Counted from the first letter of the stretch, positions 9,225 through 19,755 are shown. The stretch is 64,000 bases of DNA from Pseudomonas baetica (GCF_019733355.1 NZ_JAIHLQ010000011.1:113724-177723), one strand, 5' to 3'. The notes: generated from the letters alone by a model not told the origin. Translations and numbers: made by a program.

Positions 9225-9268
9225 AAAAACCTTCCCACGCTCTGCGTGGGAACGGTCTCGTCTTCCGC

Positions 9269-10261
9269 TTACAAGAAATCCTTGTAGGCAAACAACGCCG
9301 GCGCCCCGCCGGTATGCAGGAAGATGATCGGGCCTTCTTCGAAGCGCTGCCGGCCGATGCCATCGAGCAACCCGGCCATGGCCTTGCCGGTGTATACCGG
9401 GTCGAGCAACACCGCTTCCTGACTCGCCAGTAACTTAACCGCTGCCAGCGTCCCGGCATTGGGTTCGCCATAACGCGGGCCGAAATATTCGTCCCACAAC
9501 TCGACCTTGAAGCTGGCCGGCAGCTCAACACCGAGCAGCTCAGCAGTACGTTGCGCCAGCCCCTGCACTTTCGGGCGCTGATCTTCTTCAGTGCGCGACA
9601 CGGTCACGCCGATCACCGGCAATTGCGGCAACGCCTCACTCAACGCCAGCGCCAGGCCGCTGTGGGTCCCGGCGCTACCCGACGCCAGTACCACGGCAGC
9701 GAAGTCGAGCCCGGTGTCCTTGATCTGCTCGGCCAGCTCAAGCCCGGCACGCACATAACCCAATGCGCCGAGGGCGTTGGAGCCGCCAATCGGCACCAGA
9801 TACGGTTTTTTTCCGTTGCTGCGCAGACGCACGGCGAGGGCGGCGAGTTGTTCGTCGGCGTTGTCGAGGTTGTCGACCAGCTCGACCTTGGTGTCGAACA
9901 GATCCAGCAGCAAGCGATTGCCATTGCCGGTGTAGTTGCTGTCTTCGGTGCCCAGCGGATTTTCCAGCAGCGCCACGCAACTCAGGCCGAGTTTGGCGGC
10001 CAGCGCCGCCGTCTGGCGAACGTGGTTCGATTGCAGCGCACCGGCGGTGATCAGCGTATCGGCGCCCTGGGCGAGGGCGTCGGCGGCGAGGTACTCGAGT
10101 TTGCGCAGCTTGTTGCCGCCCATGGCCAGTGGCGTCAGGTCATCGCGTTTGATGTACACGTCGCGGCCGAGCCAGGTGGACAGGCGCTCAAGTTTTTCCA
10201 GTGGGGTCGGTTGGCCAAGCAGTTCCAGGCGAGTAAAGCGATCCAGCTGTTGTTTAATCAT
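9269..10261 (-). CDS. dcyD: D-cysteine desulfhydrase DcyD
   Basis: PLP enzyme (330 aa) of the ACC deaminase / D-cysteine desulfhydrase family. It splits D-cysteine into pyruvate, ammonia and H2S in the cytoplasm. The PLP lysine is K51 in [12 protein letters not shown]. The catalytic serine motif is [14 protein letters not shown], and [16 protein letters not shown] binds the cofactor phosphate. Length is typical. It precedes the cystine transporter genes on the same strand, as in enterobacteria where the same genes are linked. The Shine-Dalgarno is weak. Confidence 0.92.
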   Translation of the reverse strand: MIKQQLDRFTRLELLGQPTPLEKLERLSTWLGRDVYIKRDDLTPLAMGGNKLRKLEYLAADALAQGADTLITAGALQSNHVRQTAALAAKLGLSCVALLENPLGTEDSNYTGNGNRLLLDLFDTKVELVDNLDNADEQLAALAVRLRSNGKKPYLVPIGGSNALGALGYVRAGLELAEQIKDTGLDFAAVVLASGSAGTHSGLALALSEALPQLPVIGVTVSRTEEDQRPKVQGLAQRTAELLGVELPASFKVELWDEYFGPRYGEPNAGTLAAVKLLASQEAVLLDPVYTGKAMAGLLDGIGRQRFEEGPIIFLHTGGAPALFAYKDFL

Positions 10262-10451
10262 GGTTGCGTACTGGCGGAGAAAGATGAAGGGACTATAGGC
10301 ACGCGCTTTTGCAGGGGCAACCGCGAATGACTTATAGCCAAATGGACTGAGTCCAGCACTATCGGTTCTTAATTCGCCCTCACAGCCATGCCGTAAAGTA
10401 GTCGCCGTTGATGCGGCCAGACACTCCGGCCGCCCGTGAGGAGTCTTTACC

Positions 10452-11378
10452 GTGAGCGAGCGTTCCAGTCATTGGCAATTGCAGACCATCGTCGGTCAAC
10501 TGCGCAGCGCACGGGATCAGTGGCGCGCCCAGAACGGCCGGGCATCCGGCGAACAGGGCGGCCGCGAATTGCCGTCCCGCGCCGCGATGGCGCAGATTCT
10601 TGAAGCGCTGTGTGGCGCATTGTTCCCGATGCGTCTGGGGCCGGTGGATTTGCGTGAGGAAAGCGAAGACTTCTACGTCGGCCATACCCTTGATGTCGCG
10701 CTGAATGCGTTGCTCGCCCAGACACGTCTGGAACTGCGTTATGTCGCCCGCCACAGCGCTCAGGCTGACACCGAAGTCGAAGCGCGGGCGATTCGGATCG
10801 TTCAGGATTTCGCCCTGGCATTGCCGGGCTTGCGCACGTTGCTCGACACCGATGTGCTGGCGGCTTATCACGGCGATCCGGCGGCGCGCAGTGTGGATGA
10901 AGTGCTGCTGTGCTATCCGGGGATTCTGGCGGTGATCCACCATCGTCTCGCCCACCATTTGTATCGTGCAGGGCTGCCGTTGCTGGCGCGGATCAGCGCA
11001 GAAATTGCGCACTCGGCCACCGGCATTGATATCCATCCGGGCGCGCAGATCGGTCGTAGTTTCTTTATTGATCACGGCACGGGTGTGGTGATTGGCGAGA
11101 CGGCGATCATTGGTGAGCGTGTGCGGATCTATCAGGCGGTAACGTTAGGCGCCAAGCGCTTCCCGGCCGATGAAGACGGGCAGTTGCAGAAGGGCCATCC
11201 ACGCCATCCTATTGTCGAGGACGACGTGGTGATTTATGCCGGGGCGACGATTCTTGGGCGGATCACCATCGGCAAGGGGTCGACCATCGGCGGCAATGTG
11301 TGGCTGACCCGCAGCGTGCCGGCGGGGTGCAATTTGACCCAGGCCAATTTGCAGCATGATGACGGGACGCAGAAGTAG
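10452..11378 (+). CDS. epsC: Serine O-acetyltransferase EpsC
   Basis: Acetylates L-serine with acetyl-CoA, the first committed step of cysteine synthesis (308 aa). An alpha-helical N-terminal domain is followed by left-handed beta-helix hexapeptide repeats from about residue 190: [26 protein letters not shown], then [18 protein letters not shown]. Catalytic residues are the His of FIDHGTG and the Asp of the preceding helical domain. It starts with GTG at 10452 with GAGGAGT nine bases upstream. It is divergent from dcyD and fits the sulfur theme of the left arm. It is longer than E. coli CysE because of an N-terminal extension usual in the EpsC subgroup. Confidence 0.92.
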   Translation: MSERSSHWQLQTIVGQLRSARDQWRAQNGRASGEQGGRELPSRAAMAQILEALCGALFPMRLGPVDLREESEDFYVGHTLDVALNALLAQTRLELRYVARHSAQADTEVEARAIRIVQDFALALPGLRTLLDTDVLAAYHGDPAARSVDEVLLCYPGILAVIHHRLAHHLYRAGLPLLARISAEIAHSATGIDIHPGAQIGRSFFIDHGTGVVIGETAIIGERVRIYQAVTLGAKRFPADEDGQLQKGHPRHPIVEDDVVIYAGATILGRITIGKGSTIGGNVWLTRSVPAGCNLTQANLQHDDGTQK

Positions 11379-11408
11379 CTTCTGATTTTTGTTGCGGCAT
11401 CCAGCCTC

Positions 11409-11460
11409 TTCGCGAGCAAGCCCGCTCCCACATTTGGAATGAGTGGGCGTGCTCGCGAAT
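11409..11460. repeat. REP pair (imperfect)
   Basis: TTCGCGAGCA...GCTCCCA on the left is mirrored by GTGGGCG..TGCTCGCGAA on the right, just past epsC. It probably acts as a 3'-end structure for epsC mRNA. Confidence 0.75.
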
Positions 11461-11610
11461 GGATTTCGGGGTGAATCCAGATAATGTCCCTGCGCCAATT
11501 CTCCACTGAACGAATCTCCCCAACCCCACGTCATACCTCTCCTTGAGCTAGCGTAGGAACACTACCGGCTGGCCGTACGATTAGTCCTTAGCGTCCTATC
11601 CATGTTTTAC

Positions 11611-11622
11611 TTGAACGTTCAA
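11611..11622. promoter_or_regulatory. Candidate BetI operator upstream of betT
   Basis: A perfect 12-bp palindrome, TTGAACGTTCAA, followed by TCAAG, lies 103 bp upstream of the betT start. BetI, the choline-responsive TetR-type repressor, binds dyads of this kind in bet control regions of E. coli and other bacteria. No betI gene lies in the window, so a distant BetI would have to act here. Confidence 0.55.
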
Positions 11623-11724
11623 TCAAGTTAAACCGGTGGTTCGCTGCCCGCTCACAACAGGAGGCTTGCCTTTGCTGAGTCCGATCATTTCAGCCACGTC
11701 TCAATCCATCGAGGTGCGTGTTTC

Positions 11725-13725
11725 ATGAGTGCATCTTCAACTCCCGCCAGCGGCCTGGTACGCATGAATCCGCCGGTGTTCTACTTTGCCGCGACGGTCA
11801 TTCTGCTGTTTGGTCTCGTGGTCATCGCCATGCCACAACAAGCCGGTGCCTGGCTGCTGGCAGCGCAGAACTGGGCAGCCAACACGGTCGGCTGGTACTA
11901 CATGCTCGCGATGAGCCTGTATCTGGTCTTCGTGGTGGTCACCGCGTTATCCGGCTACGGCAAGATCAAACTCGGTGCCGACCACGACGAACCCGAATTC
12001 AGTTACCTGTCCTGGGCCGGCATGCTGTTCGCTGCCGGGATCAGCATCACGCTGTTTTTCTTCTGCGTGTCTGAACCGTTGACCCACATGCTGCAACCGC
12101 CGCAAGGCGAGGCCGGCACGGCGGACGCGGCGCGCCAGGCGATGCAGATTCTGTTTCTGCACTGGGGCTTGCACGGCTGGGGTGTGTTCGCCTTCGTCGG
12201 CATGGCGCTGGCCTACTTTGCCTATCGTCACAACCTGCCGCTGGCCCTGCGTTCGGCGCTGTATCCACTGATCGGCAAACGTATCAATGGTCCCATCGGT
12301 TACGCGGTGGATGGCTTCGGCATCATCGCCACCGTGTTCGGTCTCGGCGCCGACATGGGCTTTGGTGTGCTGCACCTGAACTCGGGTCTGGACTACTTGT
12401 TCGGCATCGCGCACACCCAGTGGATTCAGGTCGGTTTGATCACCCTGATGATGGGCGCGGCGATCATCGTGGCTGTCGCCGGTGTGGATAAGGGCGTGCG
12501 GGTGATGTCCGACATCAACATGCTGTTGGCCTGCGCGCTGCTGCTGTTCGTGCTGTTCGCCGGCCCCACCCAACATCTGCTCAATACCTTGATCCAGAAC
12601 GTGGGCGACTACCTCGGCGCCTTGCCGATGAAGAGTTTTGACCTCTACGCCTATGACAAACCGAGCGACTGGCTCGGCGGCTGGACGGTGTTCTACTGGG
12701 CCTGGTGGATCGCATGGTCGCCATTCGTGGGCTTGTTCATCGCACGGATTTCCCGCGGCCGTACCATTCGTGAGTTCGTCTTCGGCGTGCTGCTGATCCC
12801 GCTCGGCTTCACCTTGGCGTGGATGTCGATCTTCGGCAACAGCGCCCTCGATCAGGTGCTCAATCACGGCATGAGCGCGCTCGGCATGTCGGCCCTCGAC
12901 AACCCGTCGATGACCATTTACCTGTTGCTGGAAACTTACCCGTGGAGCAAAACCGTCATTGCTGTGACGGTGTTCATCAGCTTCGTGTTCTTCGTCACCT
13001 CAGCCGACTCCGGTACCGTGGTGCTCTCGACACTGTCGGCCAAGGGCGGCAACCCAGACGAAGACGGGCCGAAATGGCTGCGGGTGTTCTGGGGCGTGAT
13101 GACGGCGCTGATCACCAGTTCGCTGTTATTCTCCGGCAGCATCGATGCACTGAAGTCGGCGGTGGTGCTGACCTCGTTGCCGTTCTCGCTGATCCTGCTT
13201 CTGATGATGTGGGGCCTGCACAAGGCGTTTTATCTGGAGTCGCAAAAGCAGATCGCGCAACTGCACTCGCTGGCGCCGGTGTCCGGCTCGCGGCGTGGCA
13301 CAGGGGGCTGGCGTCAGCGCCTGAGTCAGGCCGTGCACTTCCCTTCGCGCGATGAGGTGTACCGTTTCATGGACACCACCGTGCGCCCGGCGATTGAAGA
13401 AGTGACGGCGGTATTTGTTGAGAAAGGTCTGAACGTGGTGACCCAGCCGGATCCCGCGCACGACAACATCAGTCTGGAAATCGGCCACGGCGAGCAGCAT
13501 GCGTTCATCTACCAAGTGCAGATGCGCGGCTACTTCACGCCATCATTCGCCCGGGGTGGCATGGGCTCCAAGCAGCTCAACAACCGCCGCTACTACCGCG
13601 CCGAAGTGCACCTGAGCGAGGGCAGTCAGGACTACGATCTGGTCGGCTACACCAAAGAGCAGATCATCAACGACATCCTCGACCAGTACGAACGGCACAT
13701 GCAGTTCCTGCATCTGGTGCGTTGA
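11725..13725 (+). CDS. betT: High-affinity choline transporter BetT (BCCT family)
   Basis: Proton- or sodium-driven choline importer (666 aa) with about 12 membrane segments over the first 520 residues. The BCCT signature runs through GWTVFYWAWWIAWSPFVGLFIARISRGRTIREF, containing the conserved tryptophan box. The cytoplasmic C-terminal tail of about 150 residues (KQIAQLHSLAP... to HLVR) is typical of the osmoregulated BetT class rather than the short BetT class. GAGGTG precedes the ATG. It is transcribed alone, and a palindrome resembling a BetI site lies upstream. Imported choline would feed glycine betaine synthesis. Confidence 0.92.
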   Translation: MSASSTPASGLVRMNPPVFYFAATVILLFGLVVIAMPQQAGAWLLAAQNWAANTVGWYYMLAMSLYLVFVVVTALSGYGKIKLGADHDEPEFSYLSWAGMLFAAGISITLFFFCVSEPLTHMLQPPQGEAGTADAARQAMQILFLHWGLHGWGVFAFVGMALAYFAYRHNLPLALRSALYPLIGKRINGPIGYAVDGFGIIATVFGLGADMGFGVLHLNSGLDYLFGIAHTQWIQVGLITLMMGAAIIVAVAGVDKGVRVMSDINMLLACALLLFVLFAGPTQHLLNTLIQNVGDYLGALPMKSFDLYAYDKPSDWLGGWTVFYWAWWIAWSPFVGLFIARISRGRTIREFVFGVLLIPLGFTLAWMSIFGNSALDQVLNHGMSALGMSALDNPSMTIYLLLETYPWSKTVIAVTVFISFVFFVTSADSGTVVLSTLSAKGGNPDEDGPKWLRVFWGVMTALITSSLLFSGSIDALKSAVVLTSLPFSLILLLMMWGLHKAFYLESQKQIAQLHSLAPVSGSRRGTGGWRQRLSQAVHFPSRDEVYRFMDTTVRPAIEEVTAVFVEKGLNVVTQPDPAHDNISLEIGHGEQHAFIYQVQMRGYFTPSFARGGMGSKQLNNRRYYRAEVHLSEGSQDYDLVGYTKEQIINDILDQYERHMQFLHLVR

Positions 13726-13732
13726 TCGTGGG

Positions 13733-13767
13733 TCGAGCGCCGAGTCGGATCAAGACTCGGTGCTCGA
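13733..13767 (+). terminator. Hairpin downstream of betT
   Basis: A 14-base stem (TCGAGCGCCGAGTC / GACTCGGTGCTCGA, one G-U pair) with a seven-base loop starts eight bases after the betT stop. There is no T tract, so it may protect the 3' end more than it terminates. Confidence 0.5.
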
Positions 13768-13970
13768 ACACCCTGCCAGGATCAGGCCAAAGAAGAGGAT
13801 GATTGGGGTGTGCAGGGTGGATATTCATGGACGGTTATGCTCGCCTTCGCGAGCCCGCTCCCAGAGGGTTTGCGTCAATCGCCCTACAGTGTGGGAGCAA
13901 CTGTCTTAACCCCCAGTATTCGCTATCGCCATTCGGTGCTCTCGCGCTTGATGATCCCGGTGTGGAAATG

Positions 13971-13982
13971 TGAAACGTTTCA
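13971..13982. promoter_or_regulatory. LacI-family type operator
   Basis: The perfect palindrome TGAAACGTTTCA, with the central CG typical of LacI/GalR-family operators such as Cra/FruR sites, lies 122 bp upstream of the YghZ-type reductase start. The regulator is not in the window. Confidence 0.4.
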
Positions 13983-14104
13983 GCAATTGGTCGACTCCGT
14001 GGTTGGCGTCGCCTTGCTTGGGCGTATGCTGGGCAACTTCCCAATGGGTGCCACAGGTTTGGTTTCACCCTCCATTCGTTGTTAATCAAACAAGAGAGGA
14101 TTCG

Positions 14105-15142
14105 ATGACTTACACCGCTGCCGAAAACCGCTATGAGTCCATCCCTTACCGCCGCGTCGGGCGCAGCGGTCTGGTGCTGCCGGCGCTATCGCTGGGCCTG
14201 TGGCACAACTTCGGCGACAGCACGCCGATCGACACCCAGCGCGCCCTGTTGCGCACTGCGTTCGACCTGGGGATCAACCACTTCGACCTGGCCAACAACT
14301 ACGGCCCGCCGTACGGCAGCGCCGAGATCAACTTCGGCCGCCTGCTGCGCGAAGACTTCAAGCAATACCGCGATGAGTTGATCATCTCCAGCAAGGCCGG
14401 TTGGGACATGTGGCCCGGCCCTTACGGCCAGGGCGGTGGCTCGCGTAAATATGTGCTGGCCAGCCTCGACCAGAGCCTGCAACGCCTCGGTCTGGACTAT
14501 GTGGATATCTTCTATTCGCACCGCTTCGACCCGGACACCCCACTGGAAGAAACCGCCAGCGCCCTCGCCACTGCGGTGCAACAGGGCAAGGCGTTGTACA
14601 TCGGCATCTCGTCGTACTCCGGGGTGAAAACCCGCGAGATCGCCGCGCTGCTCAAAGAGTGGAAAGTGCCGCTGCTGATTCACCAACCGGCATACAACCT
14701 GCTCAACCGCTGGGTGGAAAAAGACCTGCTCGACACCACTGATGAACTCGGCACTGGCGTCATCGCCTTCACGCCGTTGGCGCAAGGTCTGCTGACCGAC
14801 AAATACCTCAACGGGGTGCCGGCGGATGCGCGGGTCAATCGTCCGGGCGGTGGTTCGCTGCAGGCTTCGCATTTGTCCGAGGCAAACATTGCCCATGTAC
14901 GAGCGCTGAACGAGATCGCCAAGCGTCGCGGCCAGAGCCTGGCGCAACTGGCACTGGCCTGGACGCTGCGTGATTCACGGGTGACCTCGGCACTGATCGG
15001 CGCGAGCCGGCCGGAGCAGATTATCGAGAACGTCGGGGCGTTGAAGAATTTGAGCTTTAGCGCTGAGGAACTGGCGGAGATTGATCGGTTTGCCCAGGAG
15101 GGTGGGATCAATCTTTGGGAGAAGCCTTCGACGGCGGAGTGA
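14105..15142 (+). CDS. YghZ-type aldo-keto reductase (L-glyceraldehyde 3-phosphate reductase)
   Basis: NADPH-dependent cytosolic reductase (345 aa) of the AKR14/YghZ group, which detoxifies L-glyceraldehyde 3-phosphate and methylglyoxal. Visible are the strand and catalytic Asp-Tyr region FDLANNYGPPYGSAE, the catalytic Lys in SSKAGWDMWPGPYG, and DYVDIFYSHRFDPDTPLEETA, GISSYSGV, HQPAYNLLNRW and the C-terminal cofactor site ALIGASRPEQIIENV. The ATG at 14105 has AGAGAGGA upstream; a longer frame from 13970 would be encoded in non-coding-like sequence and is rejected. A LacI-type palindrome lies upstream. Confidence 0.88.
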   Translation: MTYTAAENRYESIPYRRVGRSGLVLPALSLGLWHNFGDSTPIDTQRALLRTAFDLGINHFDLANNYGPPYGSAEINFGRLLREDFKQYRDELIISSKAGWDMWPGPYGQGGGSRKYVLASLDQSLQRLGLDYVDIFYSHRFDPDTPLEETASALATAVQQGKALYIGISSYSGVKTREIAALLKEWKVPLLIHQPAYNLLNRWVEKDLLDTTDELGTGVIAFTPLAQGLLTDKYLNGVPADARVNRPGGGSLQASHLSEANIAHVRALNEIAKRRGQSLAQLALAWTLRDSRVTSALIGASRPEQIIENVGALKNLSFSAEELAEIDRFAQEGGINLWEKPSTAE

Positions 15143-15193
15143 GCAACCTTCAACCCAAGCCTTCCCTAAGGGAGAGGCTTGGGGGAGGGGTCT

Positions 15194-16777
15194 TCAGTGA
15201 CTGATCGCCAGAATGCTCGCCTGATACGACCCGACAAACACATCGAAATCGCCCACCTCGTTCTGCTCCAGCTCAGCCTGAGCCGCCAGAGAAGAACGCG
15301 CCAGTTCCTCAAACTTCGCCTGCTCGTCAGCCGTCAACGACTCGCTGCGGAAAAACTCGGCATGTGCCTGACTCTGACGCAGGGAGAACTGCGCGAAGCT
15401 TTCCTTGTGCTCGGCCATCGCCGTCAGCACTTGGGCCGAGGGCGTTAGCGACGGGTCGCGGACTTTCGCCAGTTGCGCATCCAGTGCCTTGCTGTGGGCA
15501 TCGCCGCCATGGCTCTGATCGAGCAGCGTAGCGAGTGGGGCAATTTTTTCCAGCAACTCTACCGCCCATGCCTTCATCTCGACCGGCTCACCATCGCGCT
15601 GCAATTGCAGACCCGGACGGCGACCTTCCTTGACCACGCTGAGGAAGTTCGACGTCGCGTTGCTGCAACTGGTGTTGGTCAGCAGTGGGCTGTCGTTGAG
15701 TGCGCAATACAGCAGGAACGCATCAATGAAGCGTGATTCAGTGAGGTCGATGCCCATCGGCAGGAACGGGTTGATGTCCAGACAGCGCACTTCGACGTAC
15801 TGAATGCCACGGGCCACCAGTGCCTGAATCGGCCGCTCGCCGCTGTAGGTCACACGTTTTGGGCGGATGTTGGAGTAGTACTCGTTTTCGATCTGCAGGA
15901 TGTTGGTGTTCAACTGAACCCACTCACCATCCTTGTGCGTGCCGACTTCCACGTACGGTGCGTACGGCGTGGCCACGGCCTTGCGCAGGCTGTCGGTGTA
16001 GCTCGTCAGATCGTTGTAGCACGGCGTCAGGCCGGCCTGGGCGTTGCTCTGGTAACCGAGGTCGCTCATGCGCAGGCTGGTGGCGTACGGCAGGTAGAGC
16101 GTGTCTGGATCGAGCTGTTCCAACTGGTGCGAACGACCGCGCAGGAAGCCCGCGTCGAGCGCCGGTGAGGCGCCGAACAGGTACATCAGCAACCAACTGT
16201 AGCGCCGGAAGTTGCGGATCAGCGCGATATAGGACGACGACTGGAAATCCCGGTCGGTGCCCACAAAACCCTCGGTTTCGCGCAGCAACGGCCAGAGTTT
16301 TTCCGGGAGGGAAAAGTTGTAGTGAATCCCGGCGATGCACTGCATGGTCTTGCCGTACCGCAGGGCCAGGCCCTTGCGGTAGACGTACTTGAGTTGACCA
16401 ATGTTGGACGTGCCGTAATAGGCGATCGGGATGTCTTCCTCGGCCGGCAATGGGCACGGCATCGATGGACTCCACAGGTACTCGTTGCCGAGTTTGCTGT
16501 AGGCAAAACGGTGAATCCTGTCCAGGCTCGCCAGTGTGTCTGCCGGGTCGGGCAGGGCGGGCGTGATGAACTCCAGCAGCGACTCGGAATAGTCGGTGGT
16601 GATTTTTTCGTTGGTCAGCGCGGAACCCAAGGCTTCGGGGTGCGGCGTTTGCGCAAGACGACCTTCGCTGGTCACGCGCAGGCATTCACGTTCGATACCG
16701 TGGAGGCACTGTTCGAGCAGAGAGAGGTTAGCGCGCTCGCCGAGCAGAGCCAGGCGGCGGTTGAGAAGTTCGCTCAA
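15194..16777 (-). CDS. gshA: Glutamate-cysteine ligase GshA
   Basis: ATP-dependent gamma-glutamylcysteine synthetase, first step of glutathione synthesis (527 aa, proteobacterial type 1). Family landmarks are [11 protein letters not shown] near residue 25, [58 protein letters not shown] and [16 protein letters not shown] chose TTG at 16777 because AAGGA lies seven bases upstream and the protein then starts [19 protein letters not shown], the usual form; a GTG at 16792 without a ribosome site would add five residues. It is transcribed convergently with the aldo-keto reductase gene. It fits the thiol metabolism of the left arm. Confidence 0.93.
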   Translation of the reverse strand: MSELLNRRLALLGERANLSLLEQCLHGIERECLRVTSEGRLAQTPHPEALGSALTNEKITTDYSESLLEFITPALPDPADTLASLDRIHRFAYSKLGNEYLWSPSMPCPLPAEEDIPIAYYGTSNIGQLKYVYRKGLALRYGKTMQCIAGIHYNFSLPEKLWPLLRETEGFVGTDRDFQSSSYIALIRNFRRYSWLLMYLFGASPALDAGFLRGRSHQLEQLDPDTLYLPYATSLRMSDLGYQSNAQAGLTPCYNDLTSYTDSLRKAVATPYAPYVEVGTHKDGEWVQLNTNILQIENEYYSNIRPKRVTYSGERPIQALVARGIQYVEVRCLDINPFLPMGIDLTESRFIDAFLLYCALNDSPLLTNTSCSNATSNFLSVVKEGRRPGLQLQRDGEPVEMKAWAVELLEKIAPLATLLDQSHGGDAHSKALDAQLAKVRDPSLTPSAQVLTAMAEHKESFAQFSLRQSQAHAEFFRSESLTADEQAKFEELARSSLAAQAELEQNEVGDFDVFVGSYQASILAISH

Positions 16778-16913
16778 TTTGGATTCCTTCACGCGTCAGT
16801 CGCCCCAATATGGGGGTGGGCAAGACGGTCTACAAGGGTGAAGTTGAAACTGGCGTTTTCGCCTGGTTTTATAGCGGCAGGCCATTTGCCGGTCAGTCAA
16901 GAACTGCACAATC

Positions 16914-17007
16914 CCTGTGGGAGCGAGCCTGCTCGCGAAGAGGGTATTTCAGCCTAAATCACCGTCGACTGACACACTGTCTTCGCGAGCAGGCTCGCTC
17001 CCACAGG
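16914..17007. repeat. Long REP pair (28-bp arms)
   Basis: Arms at 16914-16941 and 16980-17007 are exact inverted copies beginning CCTGTGGGAGCGAGCCTGC. This is the most perfect REP doublet in the window. It sits between the thioesterase gene and gshA. Confidence 0.9.
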
Positions 17008-17047
17008 ATTCGCTGCGCCGAAATTAACTCAAAATGATGAACAACAT

Positions 17048-17431
17048 CTACAGGACAGCGAACGTGCCTTGCGCTTTTGCGACCAGTTTGTCGCCCTGCA
17101 TCACGTCGGCTTCGACCACCAGCGTGCGGCGGCCCGGGTGGATGACCCGCGCCGTGCACAGCACCTCGCCGTCGGAAACGGCGCGGATATAGTTGATCTT
17201 GCATTCGATGGTCGCGCTCTGCTGATCGAAACCGTGGGTGCTGGAACAGGCCAGCCCCATGGCGATGTCGACCAGACTGAACAGCGCGCCACCGTGCAAT
17301 TTGCCGCCGCGATTGCGCAGTTCCGGTTCCAGCACCAGGGCGACTTGCGCCACCCCGGTTTCCAGGCTGTGCAGGCGGCAGCCCAACAGCTTGAAAAACG
17401 CGCTCTCGACGAGCCCGGCCGGAATGTCCAT
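17048..17431 (-). CDS. PaaI-type hotdog thioesterase
   Basis: Acyl-CoA thioesterase of the hotdog fold (127 aa). The characteristic active-site segment is RNRGGKLHGGALFSLVDIAMGLACSS around residues 40-65, with the catalytic acid in the helix (SLVD). The rest, TIECKINYIRAVSDGEVLCTARVIHPGRRTLVVEADV, is the usual central sheet. The start overlaps the stop of tex (TGATG), so it is translated from the tex transcript. The substrate is unknown. Confidence 0.85.
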   Translation of the reverse strand: MDIPAGLVESAFFKLLGCRLHSLETGVAQVALVLEPELRNRGGKLHGGALFSLVDIAMGLACSSTHGFDQQSATIECKINYIRAVSDGEVLCTARVIHPGRRTLVVEADVMQGDKLVAKAQGTFAVL

Positions 17432-19755
17432 CAGCGTTTCTTCAACTGCTTGGCGTTGGCGAACAGCGAGGCCATCGCATTGTTCACGGGCGCCGCTGTT
17501 GCGGTTTCCTTGCGTGGCGCATTGTTTGACGGCTGGCGTTGCGCCGAGCCCGGACGCGAGCCACGGGCGCCATCAATCTTCTCGCCCGGGGTGTCGCCCA
17601 TGCGCATCGACAGGCCCACGCGTTTGCGCGGAATGTCGACTTCCATGACCTTCACTTTCACCACGTCACCGGCCTTCACCGCTTCACGCGGATCCTTGAT
17701 GAACTTCTCCGACAGCGCCGAGATGTGCACCAGACCGTCCTGATGCACGCCGATGTCGACGAAGGCACCGAACGCGGTCACGTTGGTGACGACGCCTTCG
17801 AGGATCATCCCCAGTTGCAAGTCTTTGAGGTCTTCGACGCCTTCCTGGAACTCGGCAGTCTTGAACTCGGGACGCGGGTCGCGGCCCGGTTTTTCCAGTT
17901 CCTGGAGGATGTCGGTCACGGTCGGCAGACCGAAGGTCTCGTCGGTGAACTTCTTCGGATCCAGACGCTTGAGGAACCCGGCGTCGCCGATCAGCGAGCG
18001 GATGTCGCGGTCGGTTTCAGCGGCAATACGCTGCACCAGTGGATAGGCCTCCGGGTGAACCGCCGAGGAATCCAGCGGGTTGTCGCCGTTCATCACGCGC
18101 AAGAAACCGGCGGCCTGTTCGAAGGTTTTTTCGCCCAGACGCGCGACTTTCTTCAGCGCTGCACGGGTTTTGAATGCGCCGTGTTCGTCGCGGTGCGCCA
18201 CGATGTTCTGCGCCAGTGTGGCGTTGAGGCCAGAGATCCGTGCCAGCAGCGCCACGGAAGCGGTGTTGACGTCGACACCGACGGCGTTCACGCAGTCCTC
18301 GACCACAGCGTCCAGACCGCGCGCCAGCTTCAGTTGAGACACGTCGTGCTGGTACTGGCCGACACCGATGGATTTCGGATCGATTTTCACCAGCTCGGCC
18401 AGTGGATCCTGCAAACGACGGGCGATGGACACCGCGCCACGGATCGACACGTCCAGATCGGGGAATTCCTTGGCTGCCAGTTCCGACGCCGAGTACACCG
18501 ATGCGCCGGCCTCGGAGACCATGACCTTGGTCATCTTCATGGCTGGATATTTTTTGATCAATTCGATCGCCAGTTTGTCGGTTTCGCGGCTGGCGGTGCC
18601 GTTGCCGATGGCGATCAGGTCAACCGAGTGCTTGGCGCACAGGGCTGCCAGAATGGCGATGGTCTGATCCCACTTGTTGTGTGGAACGTGCGGGTAAACC
18701 GTGGCGTGATCCAGCAGCTTGCCGGTAGAGTCGACCACGGCCACCTTGCAACCGGTACGCAGGCCCGGGTCGAGACCCAGGGTCGCACGCGGGCCGGCCG
18801 GTGCCGCCAGCAGCAGGTCGTGCAGGTTGTGGGCGAACACGTTGATCGCCTCGGTTTCGGCGCCGTCGCGCAACTCGCCCAGCAGGTCGGTTTCCAGGTG
18901 GGTGTAGAGCTTGACCTTCCAGGTCCAGCGCACCACTTCGCCGAGCCATTTGTCGGCCGGACGGTTCTGATTCTGGATGCCGAACTGCTGGCCGATCATG
19001 CCTTCGCACGGGTGCATGGCGCCCGGCAGTTCGTCGCCGACCTTCAGTGCGGAACTGAGGATGCCTTCGTTGCGGCCACGGAAAATCGCCAGTGCGCGGT
19101 GCGACGGCATGCTTTTGAGCGGCTCGTCGTGTTCGAAGTAGTCGCGGAACTTGGCGCCTTCTTCTTCCTTGCCGGCAATTACGCGGGCACTGAGGGTTGC
19201 TTCCTGTTTGAGGTAGCTACGCAGTTTTTCCAGCAGGCTGGCGTTTTCGGCGAAGCGTTCCATCAGGATGTATTTGGCGCCTTCCAACGCAGCCTTCACA
19301 TCGGCCACGCCTTTTTCGGCGTCGACGAAGCGTGCGGCTTCGGTTTCCGGAGCAAGATTCGGGTCGTTGAACAGCCCGTCAGCCAAGTCGCCAAGGCCGG
19401 CTTCCAGGGCAATCTGGCCCTTGGTGCGGCGCTTTTGCTTGTACGGCAGGTACAAGTCTTCGAGGCGGGTCTTGGTGTCGGCGAGTTTGATATCGCGTTC
19501 AAGGGCAGGGGTAAGTTTGCCTTGCTCCTCGATGCTGGCGAGGATGCTGATGCGCCGTTCGTCGAGTTCTCGCAGGTAGCGCAAACGCTCTTCCAGATGA
19601 CGCAACTGCGTGTCATCAAGGCTGCCGGTCACTTCTTTCCGGTAACGGGCGATGAAGGGAACGGTAGAGCCTTCATCGAGTAGCGCGACGGCCGCTTCGA
19701 CCTGTTGTGGGCGTACACCGAGTTCCTCGGCGATGCGGCTGTTGATGCTGTCCAT
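17431..19755 (-). CDS. tex: RNA-binding transcription accessory protein Tex
   Basis: Conserved cytoplasmic nucleic-acid-binding protein (774 aa), the YhgF/Tex family. Order: N-terminal helical domain ([27 protein letters not shown]), YqgF-like RNase H fold ([17 protein letters not shown]) near residue 330, helix-hairpin-helix repeats ([19 protein letters not shown]), and a C-terminal S1 domain ([31 protein letters not shown]) near residues 650-725, then a low-complexity tail. The ATG at 19755 has AGGTGG upstream and gives the usual length; an earlier in-frame ATG adds 35 atypical residues. Divergent from ompR, as in E. coli where greB lies between; no greB is seen here. Confidence 0.94.
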   Translation of the reverse strand: MDSINSRIAEELGVRPQQVEAAVALLDEGSTVPFIARYRKEVTGSLDDTQLRHLEERLRYLRELDERRISILASIEEQGKLTPALERDIKLADTKTRLEDLYLPYKQKRRTKGQIALEAGLGDLADGLFNDPNLAPETEAARFVDAEKGVADVKAALEGAKYILMERFAENASLLEKLRSYLKQEATLSARVIAGKEEEGAKFRDYFEHDEPLKSMPSHRALAIFRGRNEGILSSALKVGDELPGAMHPCEGMIGQQFGIQNQNRPADKWLGEVVRWTWKVKLYTHLETDLLGELRDGAETEAINVFAHNLHDLLLAAPAGPRATLGLDPGLRTGCKVAVVDSTGKLLDHATVYPHVPHNKWDQTIAILAALCAKHSVDLIAIGNGTASRETDKLAIELIKKYPAMKMTKVMVSEAGASVYSASELAAKEFPDLDVSIRGAVSIARRLQDPLAELVKIDPKSIGVGQYQHDVSQLKLARGLDAVVEDCVNAVGVDVNTASVALLARISGLNATLAQNIVAHRDEHGAFKTRAALKKVARLGEKTFEQAAGFLRVMNGDNPLDSSAVHPEAYPLVQRIAAETDRDIRSLIGDAGFLKRLDPKKFTDETFGLPTVTDILQELEKPGRDPRPEFKTAEFQEGVEDLKDLQLGMILEGVVTNVTAFGAFVDIGVHQDGLVHISALSEKFIKDPREAVKAGDVVKVKVMEVDIPRKRVGLSMRMGDTPGEKIDGARGSRPGSAQRQPSNNAPRKETATAAPVNNAMASLFANAKQLKKR

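Larger units (their letters stand above)
11379..11724. other. Intergenic region between epsC and betT
   Basis: This 346-bp gap holds a REP pair near 11409-11460 and a probable BetI-type operator at 11611-11622. I see no gene in it. Confidence 0.7.
13726..14104. other. Intergenic region between betT and the aldo-keto reductase gene
   Basis: This 379-bp gap holds a hairpin after betT, a decayed REP pair at about 13840-13905 and a LacI-type palindrome at 13971-13982. Open frames on both strands here have poor codon character and I reject them as genes. Confidence 0.6.

Noticed and set aside
13835..14089. An 84-codon minus-strand frame and an overlapping plus-strand frame in the betT-yghZ gap
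   Set aside because: Translations are rich in Arg/Pro with no family features and overlap a REP remnant and palindrome.
16914..17007. CRISPR-like repeat
   Set aside because: The long matching arms are inverted, not direct, and occur once: it is a REP pair. No direct-repeat array exists in the window.
17539..19683. A 714-codon open frame opposite tex
   Set aside because: Antisense of tex with no recognisable domain and no ribosome site.
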